From DATAEG01 sp963703085 (GTDB lineage: Bacteria > Actinomycetota > Actinomycetes > Mycobacteriales > Jatrophihabitantaceae), in contig OY969789.1 of NCBI GenBank assembly GCA_963703085.1, positions 2,480,001 to 2,544,000 on the forward strand: a stretch of 64,000 bases of DNA, in the 5' to 3' direction. A program made the position numbers and the translations under genes. The notes beneath the pieces are model-generated. The model did no database searches. It saw only the letters and a list, made by a program, of their open reading frames with translations, and was not told the origin of the DNA. Of the stretch, positions 42,230 through 50,921 are shown piece by piece (the stretch's first letter is position 1; each line of letters opens with the position of its first letter).

Positions 42230-43210
42230 TCAGCTGCGTCCGTCGAACAGGCTAGTCACCGACCCGTCCTCGAACACCTCCTTGATGGCCCGGGCGATGA
42301 GCGGAGCCACCGACAACACGGTGAGCTTGTCAAACTGCTGTTCGGCCCGGCTCGGCAGCGTGTTGGTCACCACCACCTCACTGACCCGGCTGTTCTTCAG
42401 CCGGTCGGTGGCCGGTGGCGAAAAGATTCCGTGCGTCACGGCGATGACGACATTGGTGGCGCCGTTGTCGAAGAGCAGCTCGGCCGCCTTGGCGATCGAT
42501 CCGCCGGTGTCGATCATGTCGTCGATGAGCAGGCAGGTGCGGCCGGCGATGTCACCGACCACCCGGTTTGCGACTACCTGGTTGGGTACCGCCGGGTCGC
42601 GGGTCTTGTGCACGAAGGCGATCGGCCGGCCACCGAGGCGATCCGCCCATTGCTCGGCCGTCCGCACCCGGCCGGTGTCCGGAGACACCACGGTCAGCTC
42701 GTCCACGTTGTACTTGGCGCTGATGTGATCGGCCAGTAACGGCAACGCGAACAGGTGATCGACCGGCCCGTCGAAGAATCCCTGGATCTGTGCGGTGTGC
42801 AGGTCGACGGCCATCAACCGATCGGCACCGGCCGTCTTGAACAAGTCCGCGATGAGCCGGGCGGAGATGGGCTCCCGGCCACGGTGCTTCTTGTCCTGCC
42901 GGGCGTAGGGGTAGAACGGCATCACCACGGTGATCCGCTTCGCCGACGCGCGCTTGAGCGCGTCGCACAGGATGAGCGACTCCATCACCCATTGGTTCAG
43001 CGGCTGGGTGAAGGACTGGATGACGAAGGCATCGCAGCCGCGGACCGACTCGTCCGGCTTGATGAACGTCTCGCCGTTGGAGAAGTCGTAGGCCAGCGTG
43101 GGAGTGACGGTGGCGCCGAGGTGATCGGCGATTTCTGCTGCGAGCTCGGGATATGCCCGACCCGAGAAGAGCATCATGCTCTTCTTGCTGGCTCCTTCGA
43201 TGACTGACAT
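42230..43210 (-). CDS. prs: Ribose-phosphate diphosphokinase (PRPP synthetase)
   Basis: A 326-residue enzyme making PRPP from ribose 5-phosphate and ATP. Signature segments: FSNGETFIKPDESVRGCDAF, MPFYPYARQDKKHRGREPISARLIADL, the cation-binding VDLHTAQIQGFFDGPVDH and the PRPP loop LLIDDMIDTGGSI. It lies downstream of glmU on the same strand, as in many actinobacteria (glmU-prs). The two are separated by a 235-base repetitive spacer. Confidence 0.97.
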   Translation of the reverse strand: MSVIEGASKKSMMLFSGRAYPELAAEIADHLGATVTPTLAYDFSNGETFIKPDESVRGCDAFVIQSFTQPLNQWVMESLILCDALKRASAKRITVVMPFYPYARQDKKHRGREPISARLIADLFKTAGADRLMAVDLHTAQIQGFFDGPVDHLFALPLLADHISAKYNVDELTVVSPDTGRVRTAEQWADRLGGRPIAFVHKTRDPAVPNQVVANRVVGDIAGRTCLLIDDMIDTGGSIAKAAELLFDNGATNVVIAVTHGIFSPPATDRLKNSRVSEVVVTNTLPSRAEQQFDKLTVLSVAPLIARAIKEVFEDGSVTSLFDGRS

Positions 43211-43445
43211 TTACGATCGCCTCGTCGGTTCACTCGCGGACCCTCGCAAGCTCGGGTCCACTCGCAACCGACCCCTCGCTCCGCTCGGCCGCAAGCTCGC
43301 TGCGCTCGCGCGGGCGATCGGCTCTTCGCGCGAGCGCTCATCGCGTGGGTGGTGGCTGCCCGACATCGTGATTGGCTGTTCGCGCGAGCGCTCATCGCGT
43401 AGGGGGTGGCCGCCCGCCACCGGGGTTGCTGGCCTGCTGGTGCGC
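43211..43445. repeat. Repetitive spacer with 54-bp tandem repeat between glmU and prs
   Basis: Within the spacer two imperfect 54-bp units begin at 43320 and 43374, both with TTCGCGCGAGCGCTCATCGCG. The flank has further short repeats of the CTCGCTCCGCTCG / GCTCGCTGCGCTCGCG type. No gene can be supported here: open frames exist on both strands but consist of repeated Arg-rich words. Confidence 0.75.
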
Positions 43446-44885
43446 TCAGCTGTCCGCGTCATGAGCCTCGTTCTCCGAGGTTGTGGGCGGCGGATCGGCG
43501 GCCCGGGCTTTGCGGGTTTGCCTGCCTTCGAGGTTGCGTTGCGGGCCCATGCTGACGGCCAGTGAGCCGGCCGGCACGTCCTGTCGGATCACCGTGCCGG
43601 CACCGCTGTAGGCGCCGTCGCCGACCTCGACCGGCGCGACGAGCGTGTTGTCCGATCCGATCAGGACATTCGAGCCGACCGTGCTGCGTCGCTTGGCGAT
43701 GCCGTCGTAATTGACGAAGATCGTCCCGGCGCCGATGTTGCTCTTTGCGCCGATCGTCGCGTCGCCCACGTAACTGAGATGCGGCACCTTCGTGCCGGCG
43801 CCGACCTGGGCGTTCTTCAGCTCGACGCTGGTTCCGATGTGCACCCCGTCGGCCAGTTGGGTGCCCGGGCGGAGATACGCGAACGGGCCGATCGTCACGT
43901 CTGCCCCGATCACCGCCTGCCGGCACACCGCTCGCTCGACGGTGCTGCGGGCGCCGACCGTCGTGTCGGTCAATGTGCTGTGCGGGCCGATGACCGCACC
44001 GTCGTCGATCCGGGTCGCGCCATGCAGGTCGGTGCCGGCCAGGAGCGTGACGTCGCGGGCGAGCACGACGTCGGCATCGACCCAGGTGGAGGCCGGGTCC
44101 TGCACGGTGACTCCGGCGCGCATGTGCGCGTCGAGCAACCGGGCGTTGTAAGTGGCCGCCGCAGCGGCGAGCTGGACGCGGTCGTTCACTCCGGCGGTCT
44201 CGGCGGCCGGCGCCAGCACGGCGATGACCGGCAGGCCGTCCCCGCGCAGGATGCCGATGACGTCGGGCAGGTACTCCTCGCCCTGGCTGTTGTCGGTGGA
44301 CACTTTGCCGAGCGCCGAGCGCAACAGTGCCCCGTCGAAGACGTAGACCAGCGCGGACACCTCGTGTACCGCGAGCTCATCGGCGGACGCGTCGCGATGC
44401 TCCACCACCCGGGCGACCGATCCGTCCGACTCGCGGATCACCCGGCCGTAGCCGGTCGGGTCATCCACTTCGGAGGTGAGCATCGTCGCCGCCGCGCCGG
44501 TCGCGTGATGCGCCTCGACCAGCGCACGCAGGGTATCTGCCTGCAGAACGGGAGCGTCGCCGGTGGTGACCAGCACGGTTTCACCCGCCGTGCGCGGAAT
44601 CTGCTCGAGTGCGATGCGCACGGCGTGCCCGGTGCCGCGCTGCTCGTCCTGCACGACTGCGATCGCCTCCGGCGCGATCTCGTGCAGGTGCGCGGTGACC
44701 GCGTCCCGGCCGTGACCCACGACGACCCAACTGCCGGCAGCGCCGGCCCCGTGCACAGCGCTCAGGATGTGGCCGAGCATCGACCGGCCGGCGAAGCCGT
44801 GCAGCACTTTGGGCAACGCGGACTTCATCCGGGTGCCCTCACCCGCGGCTAGCACGATCGCGAGGGGGAGCGTCTGCTCGGTCAC
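43446..44885 (-). CDS. glmU: Bifunctional UDP-N-acetylglucosamine pyrophosphorylase/glucosamine-1-phosphate N-acetyltransferase
   Basis: A 479-residue enzyme for the last two steps to UDP-GlcNAc. The N-terminal nucleotidyltransferase has LAAGEGTRMKSALPKVLH, QDEQRGTGHA and TTGDAPVL; the C-terminal left-handed beta-helix has LRPGTQLADGVHIGTSVELKNAQVG, the catalytic-His segment KVPHLSYVGDATIG and NIGAGTIFVNYDG. The C-terminal tail after ~455 is charged and variable. GTG 44885 is the family start. It lies next to tRNA-Gln and upstream of prs, both on the same strand. Confidence 0.97.
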   Translation of the reverse strand: MTEQTLPLAIVLAAGEGTRMKSALPKVLHGFAGRSMLGHILSAVHGAGAAGSWVVVGHGRDAVTAHLHEIAPEAIAVVQDEQRGTGHAVRIALEQIPRTAGETVLVTTGDAPVLQADTLRALVEAHHATGAAATMLTSEVDDPTGYGRVIRESDGSVARVVEHRDASADELAVHEVSALVYVFDGALLRSALGKVSTDNSQGEEYLPDVIGILRGDGLPVIAVLAPAAETAGVNDRVQLAAAAATYNARLLDAHMRAGVTVQDPASTWVDADVVLARDVTLLAGTDLHGATRIDDGAVIGPHSTLTDTTVGARSTVERAVCRQAVIGADVTIGPFAYLRPGTQLADGVHIGTSVELKNAQVGAGTKVPHLSYVGDATIGAKSNIGAGTIFVNYDGIAKRRSTVGSNVLIGSDNTLVAPVEVGDGAYSGAGTVIRQDVPAGSLAVSMGPQRNLEGRQTRKARAADPPPTTSENEAHDADS

Positions 44886-44934
44886 CGGCAGGGATACCTC
44901 TCGCGAGACGCAGCGTGTTGGACGGCAGGCAGCT

Positions 44935-44952
44935 CGAGCCTAACCCGGCTCG
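44935..44952 (-). terminator. Weak hairpin downstream of tRNA-Gln
   Basis: CGAGCC-TAACCC-GGCTCG, six-bp GC-rich arms, lies 16 bases downstream of the tRNA-Gln 3' end on the minus strand and before glmU. No T-run is seen. It may be a weak or Rho-independent-like stop, or a processing signal. Confidence 0.3.
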
Positions 44953-44967
44953 GGCTAGCTGCGGTCG

Positions 44968-45040
44968 CTGGGGGACTCGGACTCGAACCGAGACTGCACG
45001 GCTCCAAAGGCCGGCGGGCTGCCGATTACCCCATCCCCCA
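44968..45040 (-). tRNA. tRNA-Gln (UUG anticodon)
   Basis: Read on the minus strand, the 73-nt sequence folds into a cloverleaf: acceptor TGGGGGA paired with TCCCCCA, D-arm GGG/CCC, anticodon loop CTTTGGA with anticodon TTG, and T-arm CTCGG-TTCGAGT-CCGAG. The discriminator base is G, typical for glutamine. CCA is not encoded. It lies between glmU and the desaturase gene. Confidence 0.93.
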
Positions 45041-45168
45041 ATTCGGTGTGGAGCGAGGCGAAGCCTACCCGGGACGGGCGTCCGGTCCCCTGTTGACGCG
45101 AGCACCCCTGGTCACCGCCTCGGGCTGAGTGAATGCGAAGTCCGGGCTAGGCGACCTACGCGAGCGTA

Positions 45169-45186
45169 AGTTACGCTGCCGTAACT
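45169..45186 (+). promoter_or_regulatory. Candidate operator/promoter of acyl desaturase
   Basis: Perfect 18-base inverted repeat AGTTACG-CTGC-CGTAACT at 45169-45186. It contains a TACGCT -10-like box (45172-45177), leaving a ~43-base leader to the desaturase ATG. A repressor bound here would block initiation. The TetR gene at 47182 is a nearby candidate, though the two are not adjacent. Confidence 0.6.
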
Positions 45187-45226
45187 AGGCAGTCAGCAGG
45201 CCTCCGTCGGACGAGGGAAGTGACTC

Positions 45227-46192
45227 ATGACCATTCTCGAGGAAGCAACCGACCGCGCGGCGGCCGGTGCCACCGGCACCGCAGCAGGCCCGAAGCCGAT
45301 GATCGCGGGCTACAAACCTACCGGCGAGAACGTGCTGATCGGCATCTTCGTCGTGATCCCGTTCCTGGCGCTGCTGGCCGCGATCCCGGTCGCCTGGGGG
45401 TGGGGACTGGGCTGGAGCGATATCTGGATCGGCGTCCTCTTCTACCTGATCTCCGGGCTCGGCGTGACCGTCGGCTTCCACCGGTACTTCACCCACGGCT
45501 CGTTCAAGGCCAACCGCCCGCTACGCATCGCGCTGGCGGTGGCCGGCAGCCTGTCGATCGAAGGATCGGTGATCCGCTGGGTCGCTGACCACCGCCGGCA
45601 CCACGCCTACAGCGACCGGGAAGGCGACCCGCACTCACCGTGGCGCTTCGGTGACACTCCGGCCGCGCTGATCAAGGGTTTCACCTACGCCCACGTGGGC
45701 TGGCTGTTCGGCCGGGAGCTGACCAACGAGCAGAAGTTCGCTCCCGACCTGGTGGCCGACCGGGACATCCAACGGGTGGACCGGTTGTTCCCGCTCTGGG
45801 TCGCGACCACGATGCTCGCCCCGGCGCTGCTCGGCGGGCTGGTCACCTGGTCCTGGACCGGCGCGATCACCGCGTTCTTCTGGGCATCTCTGGTCCGCGT
45901 CTGTCTGCTGCACCACGTCACCTGGTCGATCAACTCGATCTGTCACACCATCGGTGACCGCCCGTACCTGGCACGGGACAAGAGCGCGAACTTCTGGCCC
46001 CTGGCGGTCCTCAGCTTCGGCGAGAGCTGGCACAACAGCCACCATGCCGACCCCACCTGTGCCCGGCACGGCGTGCGGCGCGGCCAGATCGACAGCTCCG
46101 CCCGGGTGATCTGGCTGTTCGAGAAGCTCGGCTGGGCGCGCGACGTGCGCTGGCCGAAGGCCGAACGTTTCGCCAAGCTCTCCGCCGAGTAG
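45227..46192 (+). CDS. Acyl-CoA (delta-9) fatty acid desaturase
   Basis: A 321-residue membrane di-iron desaturase. The three histidine boxes are intact: HRYFTH beginning at H85, HRRHH beginning at H122, and HNSHH beginning at H269, with four membrane segments between (IGIFVVIPFLALLAAIPVAWGWG, IWIGVLFYLISGLGVTVG, LWVATTMLAPALLGGLVTW, AITAFFWASLVRVCLLHHV). The pattern fits DesA3-like enzymes that make oleate from stearoyl-CoA. Preceded by an 18-bp palindrome. It is followed by the convergent tryptophan dioxygenase. Confidence 0.95.
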   Translation: MTILEEATDRAAAGATGTAAGPKPMIAGYKPTGENVLIGIFVVIPFLALLAAIPVAWGWGLGWSDIWIGVLFYLISGLGVTVGFHRYFTHGSFKANRPLRIALAVAGSLSIEGSVIRWVADHRRHHAYSDREGDPHSPWRFGDTPAALIKGFTYAHVGWLFGRELTNEQKFAPDLVADRDIQRVDRLFPLWVATTMLAPALLGGLVTWSWTGAITAFFWASLVRVCLLHHVTWSINSICHTIGDRPYLARDKSANFWPLAVLSFGESWHNSHHADPTCARHGVRRGQIDSSARVIWLFEKLGWARDVRWPKAERFAKLSAE

Positions 46193-46276
46193 CCAGCAGC
46201 TCGAACCGCGTCCGACCACGAACACGCCGACCGTAGGTCCAGCCGGGTGCGTCCGGCTGAGCTCGCGAAGCCGGCC

Positions 46277-47113
46277 CTATGTTCTCGAGCGGATCTCCCA
46301 GAGGTCGGGGAAGGCCGGGCGAAAGAGCGTCGAGCGCAGGTAGGCCGCGCCGGCCGAGCCGCCGGTTCCGACCTTCGCTCCGATGATCCGCTGCACCATC
46401 ATCACGTGGCGGTAGCGCCACTCCTGGATGCCCTCGTCGATGTCGACGAGCGCCTCGCAGACCTCCGCGGCCGGTGCCGTCTCGTCGCCATAGACGTCGA
46501 CCAGCGTCGATTGCAGGTCGGCGTCGGCGTGCCACGGCTGCCGTGGGTCGCGCTCGAAGACCGTTTCCGGGATGTCGTACCCCGCGGTGGCGAGGTAGCG
46601 CAGCAACGAATCGAACACCGGGGGCCGCGCCACCGCTGCGGCCAGCTGCGGGTCGTCCGGCGTCGGACCGAAGTCACGGCGGCCGAGTACCGCCTCGATG
46701 ACCCGGAACTGGTTGGACTGGAACCCGCTGGCCGTACCCAGCTCGGGCCGGAAGGACGCGAACTGGCGCGGGGTCATCGTCTCCAGCACATCGAGCTGCC
46801 CGACGATCGTTTTGAGGATCTTCGCGATCCGCCGCGCGGTGTGCAGCGCGCCGGCACTGTCCCCGGCCTCCAGCCGCTCCTGCAACCGGGCCGCCTCGTG
46901 CAGGATCTGCTTGAACCACAACTCGTAGACCTGGTGGATGACGACGAACAACAGCTCGTCGTGCTCCTCGGTGGTCGGCGACTGGCAGGACAGCAGCGCG
47001 TCCAGCTGCAGGTAGCTGCCGTAGGTGAGCTGCGCGGAGGTGACGCCGGTAGGCGGTGTGCTCGGGACCGCAACCGCGTCAGGCCCGGCGAGGCGGGTGG
47101 GGTGCTCACTCAT
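46277..47113 (-). CDS. kynA: Tryptophan 2,3-dioxygenase
   Basis: A 278-residue heme enzyme opening the indole ring of tryptophan to N-formylkynurenine. Conserved segments include LTYGSYLQLDALL, HDELLFVVIHQVYELWFKQILHE, SGFQSNQFRVIEAVLG, and the heme-His region EWRYRHVMMVQRIIGAKVGTGGS with AYLRSTL. Kynureninase and formamidase genes are not adjacent, so the rest of the pathway must be elsewhere. ATG 47113 is divergent to the TetR gene across 68 bases. Confidence 0.96.
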   Translation of the reverse strand: MSEHPTRLAGPDAVAVPSTPPTGVTSAQLTYGSYLQLDALLSCQSPTTEEHDELLFVVIHQVYELWFKQILHEAARLQERLEAGDSAGALHTARRIAKILKTIVGQLDVLETMTPRQFASFRPELGTASGFQSNQFRVIEAVLGRRDFGPTPDDPQLAAAVARPPVFDSLLRYLATAGYDIPETVFERDPRQPWHADADLQSTLVDVYGDETAPAAEVCEALVDIDEGIQEWRYRHVMMVQRIIGAKVGTGGSAGAAYLRSTLFRPAFPDLWEIRSRT

Positions 47114-47181
47114 GACACCATCATGCTCGACCCACGGTGTGAGGAGCAGTGCTACATGACCGAACGAGCTGACCGGATCTC

Positions 47182-47853
47182 GTGACCGATCCGGAAGTGC
47201 GGCGCAGGGTGCGGATGTCGGGAACGGCGCGACGCGAGCAGTTGCTCGACGTCGGGCGATCGCTGTTCGCCGAGAAGGGCTTCGAGGCCACCAGCATCGA
47301 GGAGATCGCCGCGCGCGCCGATGTCAGCAAGCCGGTCGTCTACGAGCACTTCGGCGGCAAGGAAGGCCTGTACGCGGTGGTCGTCGACCGGGAGATGTCC
47401 GCGCTGCTGAACCGGATCACCTCGGCACTCACCGCCGGGCATCCGCGGGAACTCGTCGAGCAGGCGGCGCTGGCCCTGCTCACCTACATCGAGGAGCAGA
47501 CCGACGGGTTCCGGGTGCTGACCAGGGACTCGCCGGTGGTGTCCGGTGCGGGGACGTTCTCCTCGTTGCTGAACGACATCGCCTCGCAGGTCGAGTACAT
47601 CCTCGCCAAGGAGTTCTCCGCGCGTGGCCTGCAACCGAAGCTCGCCGGGATGTACGCACAGATGCTCGTCGGGATGGTCGCCCTGACCGGGCAGTGGTGG
47701 CTGGAAGCGCGCAAGCCGAAGCGCGAGGAGGTCGCGGCCCATCTGGTCAACCTGGGGTGGAACGGGTTGTCCGGCCTGGAGGCCAAGCCGGCGCTGCGGG
47801 TGAAGGACGGCAAGAGTGCAGCCCGCCGGGCCCGGACCGCCGAGGCGCGCTGA
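47182..47853 (+). CDS. TetR family transcriptional regulator
   Basis: A 223-residue regulator. The helix-turn-helix is clear (REQLLDVGRSLFAEKGFEATSIEEIAARADVSKPVVYEHFGGKEGLYA), followed by a helical ligand domain (LLTYIEEQTDGFRVLTRDSP). It resembles the regulator that neighbours glmU in mycobacteria (Rv1019). GTG 47182 is listed; ATG 47215 with an AGGGTG upstream is an equally plausible start. It converges on the RiPP exporter permease (21-base gap), and its target is unknown: desaturase, dioxygenase and exporter are all near. Confidence 0.88.
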   Translation: MTDPEVRRRVRMSGTARREQLLDVGRSLFAEKGFEATSIEEIAARADVSKPVVYEHFGGKEGLYAVVVDREMSALLNRITSALTAGHPRELVEQAALALLTYIEEQTDGFRVLTRDSPVVSGAGTFSSLLNDIASQVEYILAKEFSARGLQPKLAGMYAQMLVGMVALTGQWWLEARKPKREEVAAHLVNLGWNGLSGLEAKPALRVKDGKSAARRARTAEAR

Positions 47854-47874
47854 GCCAGCGCAGAGCCAGCGCAG

Positions 47875-48615
47875 TCAGCGGTACTGCCGTGCCTCGTCGC
47901 GACGGTAGGCAATAACGGCAACCAGCGCGAAGACGACCCCGTAACCGACCAGGCTCAGCATCGGGTGGAGAGGCAGCCGGCCGACCATCCCGAAGCCATG
48001 CAGCACATCGCTCCACTGCCGGGTCGGCAGCCAGGGCGAGACGGCTGCCGCGGCGTGCGGCATGGCTGCGACACCGCTGCTGAACAGGCCGCCGGCGTAG
48101 GCCAGCGGGAGGTACAGCAGGTTAGTGATCGGTAACGCCCCGCGTTCGGTCAGGAGGTATCCCAGTGCGATGCCGAGCAGCCCCAACGGGATCGAGCCGG
48201 CCAGCAGGGCAACGCAGGTGCGCACCCACTGCCCGGCGCTCAACGAGACCGGCGAGGCCAGGCAGCCGAGGAGCGCCAGTGGGAGCACCGAGACGATGCT
48301 GAAGATCAGGGCCACCACCATCCGGGCGGCGAAGCGGCTCGCGGGTGGCGCGGGCAGGGTGCGCACGTACCGCTCCCAGGGTGATTCGCGATCGGCGGCG
48401 ATGCCGACGCCGAACTGGAACATCACGATGCCGAGCACCGAGAACGCCGCAAAGGACAGCAGCACGTAGTTGGCCCGAGTCGGGTCACCGTCCACGGCGG
48501 GGAGGCCGAAGATCACGTAGGAAACGGTCGGTAAGGCGAACGACGGCACCGTGACCGACGGGTACCGCAGCAACTCCTGCAGCTGAATCCTCGCGTTGAG
48601 CCAGACGGTGCTCAC
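47875..48615 (-). CDS. ABC-2 type permease of RiPP operon
   Basis: A 246-residue protein with six membrane segments (VTVPSFALPTVSYVIFGLPA, ANYVLLSFAAFSVLGIVMFQFG, MVVALIFSIVSVLPLALLGCL, VALLAGSIPLGLLGIALGYLL, ITNLLYLPLAYAGGLF, MLSLVGYGVVFALVAVIAYR). Conserved ERYVRTLPAPP lies in the cytoplasmic loop, as in DrrB/YadH-like exporters. ATG overlaps the stop of the ATPase gene by four bases. As the final gene of the TOMM operon it probably exports the mature peptide and may confer self-immunity. Confidence 0.88.
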   Translation of the reverse strand: MSTVWLNARIQLQELLRYPSVTVPSFALPTVSYVIFGLPAVDGDPTRANYVLLSFAAFSVLGIVMFQFGVGIAADRESPWERYVRTLPAPPASRFAARMVVALIFSIVSVLPLALLGCLASPVSLSAGQWVRTCVALLAGSIPLGLLGIALGYLLTERGALPITNLLYLPLAYAGGLFSSGVAAMPHAAAAVSPWLPTRQWSDVLHGFGMVGRLPLHPMLSLVGYGVVFALVAVIAYRRDEARQYR

Positions 48616-49589
48616 GCCGTGGGCTCCGCCAGCTGCGCGGCGTCGTCGGCGGCGCGGTGCTCGGCCAGCACCACGTCGAGCGCCTCGGCCAGCGAGGGGG
48701 TGGTGACCTCCAGGCCCGTCGCTGCCGGATCAAGGCCCAACATCATCCGAACCGCCTCCTCAGCGCGCGCGGTCATCACCTGCACCACGCCGTTGCTGGT
48801 GCTCGGCTGGAATCCCGCCGAGCACAGCGCCGCGAGCACCGCTTGCGCCCGGTCGGCCGTCACGTCGACGCGGATGCGCCGACCGCCCACCAGCCCGCGG
48901 ATCTCCGTGGCAGTGCCCGCGCGGACCACCCGCCCGGCACTCATCACCAACACCCGGTCGGCGAAGAGTTCCGCGTCGCCGAGGATGTGTGTGGTGGCCA
49001 GCACCGCGCCGCCGCGTTCGGCATATTCCGAGATCAACCGCCACACCTGCAGACGGGTCTCGTGATCGAGGCTGGACGTCGCCTCGTCCATCACCAGCAA
49101 CCCGGGCGCACGCAGCAGCGCCAACGCCACCGCTATGCGCCGGCGCTGACCGCCGCTCAGCCCACCCACCTGGCGATCGACCAGTCCGTCCAGGCCGAGT
49201 CGACCGAGCAGCTCATCGGGCGGCGGCGCGAAGTCGCTCGGGGTGCGCTGCGCGGCGACGAAACGCAGCAACTCCCGCACCCGCACGGTGCCCGGATAGG
49301 CGATCTCCTGGGGAACGACCGCCAGCAACCGGCGTGCCGCTGGCAGGCTGCACGGCACCCCGAAGCAGTGCGCTGCGCCGCGCTGCGGACGGCGCAACCC
49401 GGCGGCGACGGTGACCGTGGTGGTCTTGCCCGAGCCGTTCGGTCCGAGCAAGACCGTGACCGCTCCGGGTGGGCAGCTCAGGCTGACCCCGGTGAGCACC
49501 GGTTTACCGGCGAGTTCCTTGGTGACCCCGCGCAACAGCAGCGGCTGGGACCCGCTGTCGGCCGCGGCGCTGTCACCTGACCGCGACAT
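48612..49589 (-). CDS. ABC transporter ATP-binding protein of RiPP operon
   Basis: A 325-residue ATPase. Walker A GPNGSGKTTT, Q-loop VVPQEIAYPGTV, signature GGLSGGQRRRI, Walker B LLVMDEATSSLD and switch His in LATTHIL are all present, followed by a ~90-residue C-terminal extension with GRRIRVDVTADRAQAVLAAL as in DrrA-like drug exporters. Its first 17 bases lie inside the end of the upstream protease gene and it overlaps the permease by four bases. It should power export of the modified peptide. Confidence 0.9.
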   Translation of the reverse strand: MSRSGDSAAADSGSQPLLLRGVTKELAGKPVLTGVSLSCPPGAVTVLLGPNGSGKTTTVTVAAGLRRPQRGAAHCFGVPCSLPAARRLLAVVPQEIAYPGTVRVRELLRFVAAQRTPSDFAPPPDELLGRLGLDGLVDRQVGGLSGGQRRRIAVALALLRAPGLLVMDEATSSLDHETRLQVWRLISEYAERGGAVLATTHILGDAELFADRVLVMSAGRVVRAGTATEIRGLVGGRRIRVDVTADRAQAVLAALCSAGFQPSTSNGVVQVMTARAEEAVRMMLGLDPAATGLEVTTPSLAEALDVVLAEHRAADDAAQLAEPTA

Positions 49590-50094
49590 GACCGCGCTCC
49601 GAAGCCGGCACGGTCAGCGACAGCGCCAGGTAGTTGTAGAGGACGTGCCCGACGACCGGCCAGAACACGGTGCGGTCCAGTGCGGCCGCGATGGACCAGG
49701 CACCGGTCAGGACGAGGTGGCCGGCCGCAGAGTCCGGGCCGTCGCGACGCACGTGCAGGGCAGCGAAGACCAGTGCCGAGCTCGTCGCAGACAGGCCACG
49801 GCGGGTGAGCAGCAGCGGAGGCGCGCGCCACAGCAACTCCTCGGCGACTGCGCCGCTGATCACATAACCGGCGACCACCGCCTCCGCTGCGACGCCGCGG
49901 CGCTGCCAGTGCAGTCGGCCGCGGCCGCCCAGCGAGCTGCATACGAGGGCGACCGGAACGCCCACCGCAAGCGCGGCGCCGCGCCAGCGCGCCACCGGCC
50001 GCCGCAGCAGCTGCGCCCGGTACCGGTGCAGCAGACCCGTGGCCACCGAGGCGCAGAGCACGCGCCCGGTCAGTTCGGCGCGGTATCCCGTCAT
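49573..50094 (-). CDS. CPBP family intramembrane metalloprotease in RiPP operon
   Basis: A 173-residue membrane protein with the complete CPBP/CAAX-protease motif set: E-E-x-x-x-R in VAEELLWRAPPLLL, F-x-x-x-H in LVFAALHV, and H-x-x-x-N in GHVLYNYLAL. It starts at ATG overlapping the SagB-type stop (ATGA). Plantazolicin-type clusters also carry a protease of this kind, proposed to remove the leader peptide, so leader cleavage before export is the likely role; immunity is an alternative. GTG or longer starts upstream are unnecessary. Confidence 0.85.
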   Translation of the reverse strand: MTGYRAELTGRVLCASVATGLLHRYRAQLLRRPVARWRGAALAVGVPVALVCSSLGGRGRLHWQRRGVAAEAVVAGYVISGAVAEELLWRAPPLLLTRRGLSATSSALVFAALHVRRDGPDSAAGHLVLTGAWSIAAALDRTVFWPVVGHVLYNYLALSLTVPASERGHVAVR

Positions 50095-50921
50095 CGCCGC
50101 GCTCCGGATGCGGACAGGCTGACGAGGTACACGCAGCTGCGCTCGACGCCGTCCAGCCGTAACAGCCGATCCACTTCCGTGTCGCAGTAACCGCCCCACG
50201 GCAGGCTGGCCAGCCCGAGTGCCGTTGCGGCGAGCAACATGTTCTGCGCGACGTGGCCGGCCTCCAGCAGCACGAACCGATACCCGCGCACCCCGTACTT
50301 CGCCCGGCTGCGCGCGAACGTCGCGCCGAGCGCGATGGTGACCGCGGGGACCGCCGAGCCTTCGGCGAGACTGGCGCGGCGGTGGAATTCGCCCGGCTCG
50401 GCAGGCCCGGCCGGATGCAGCCGGTGCTTGATCGGGTCGTAGTACCAGCAGCCGGCCGCCAGGCCGGGCACGTCCGCGGCCAGCACGAAGAGGTCGAGCG
50501 GATACAGCCCGCCACCCGACGGACCGACCCGGTACGTGCTCTCCGCGGCATCGTCCGGTGGCGCGAAGCGTGGACCGTAGCCCAACGCGAGGACCGTGGC
50601 GAGCTGTGGCAGTTCCACCGAGCCGACCTCGACCGGCAACCGGCTACGCCGGGCCGCGACGAGCGAGCGCAACGAGCACGGCAGCTCAGCCGGATCCCCC
50701 AGCTCGACGGCGGTGCCGGTGTGTATCAACGACGGCCGGCCGACCGCACGATGTGCGTCCGGCACCGTGGCGAAGTACGCGCCGGACGGACCAGCCAGCC
50801 GGCGCGCCGTCGCCGGTGTGATCTTGGCTGCGCAGTGGTAGTCCTCGGCGGGGTCGATGGCGGTGCCCTGCGACTCGTAGGCGAAGTCGCGCAGCTGTGC
50901 CCGCTGCTGCGCGCCGGTCAT
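50091..50921 (-). CDS. SagB-type azoline dehydrogenase (nitroreductase fold)
   Basis: A 276-residue FMN enzyme of the SagB/ThcOx group. Family segments: ESTYRVGPSGGGLYPLDLFVLA (FMN/substrate region), GCWYYDPIKHRLHP, and FVLLEAGHVAQNMLLAATALGLASLPWGGYCDTEVDRLL near the end. It oxidises azolines made by the YcaO protein to azoles. ATG 50921 overlaps the YcaO stop (ATGA). It is flanked by the cyclodehydratase and the CPBP protease. The second half of the flavin site is intact as far as can be seen. Confidence 0.9.
   Translation of the reverse strand: MTGAQQRAQLRDFAYESQGTAIDPAEDYHCAAKITPATARRLAGPSGAYFATVPDAHRAVGRPSLIHTGTAVELGDPAELPCSLRSLVAARRSRLPVEVGSVELPQLATVLALGYGPRFAPPDDAAESTYRVGPSGGGLYPLDLFVLAADVPGLAAGCWYYDPIKHRLHPAGPAEPGEFHRRASLAEGSAVPAVTIALGATFARSRAKYGVRGYRFVLLEAGHVAQNMLLAATALGLASLPWGGYCDTEVDRLLRLDGVERSCVYLVSLSASGARR

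Noticed and set aside
43320..43427. Possible CRISPR repeats
   Set aside because: Only two degenerate 54-bp tandem units occur, without spacers of constant size or cas genes.
43174..43565. Open frames in the glmU-prs spacer
   Set aside because: The frames consist of repeated Arg-rich words from the 54-bp repeat, present on both strands, and lack ribosome sites.
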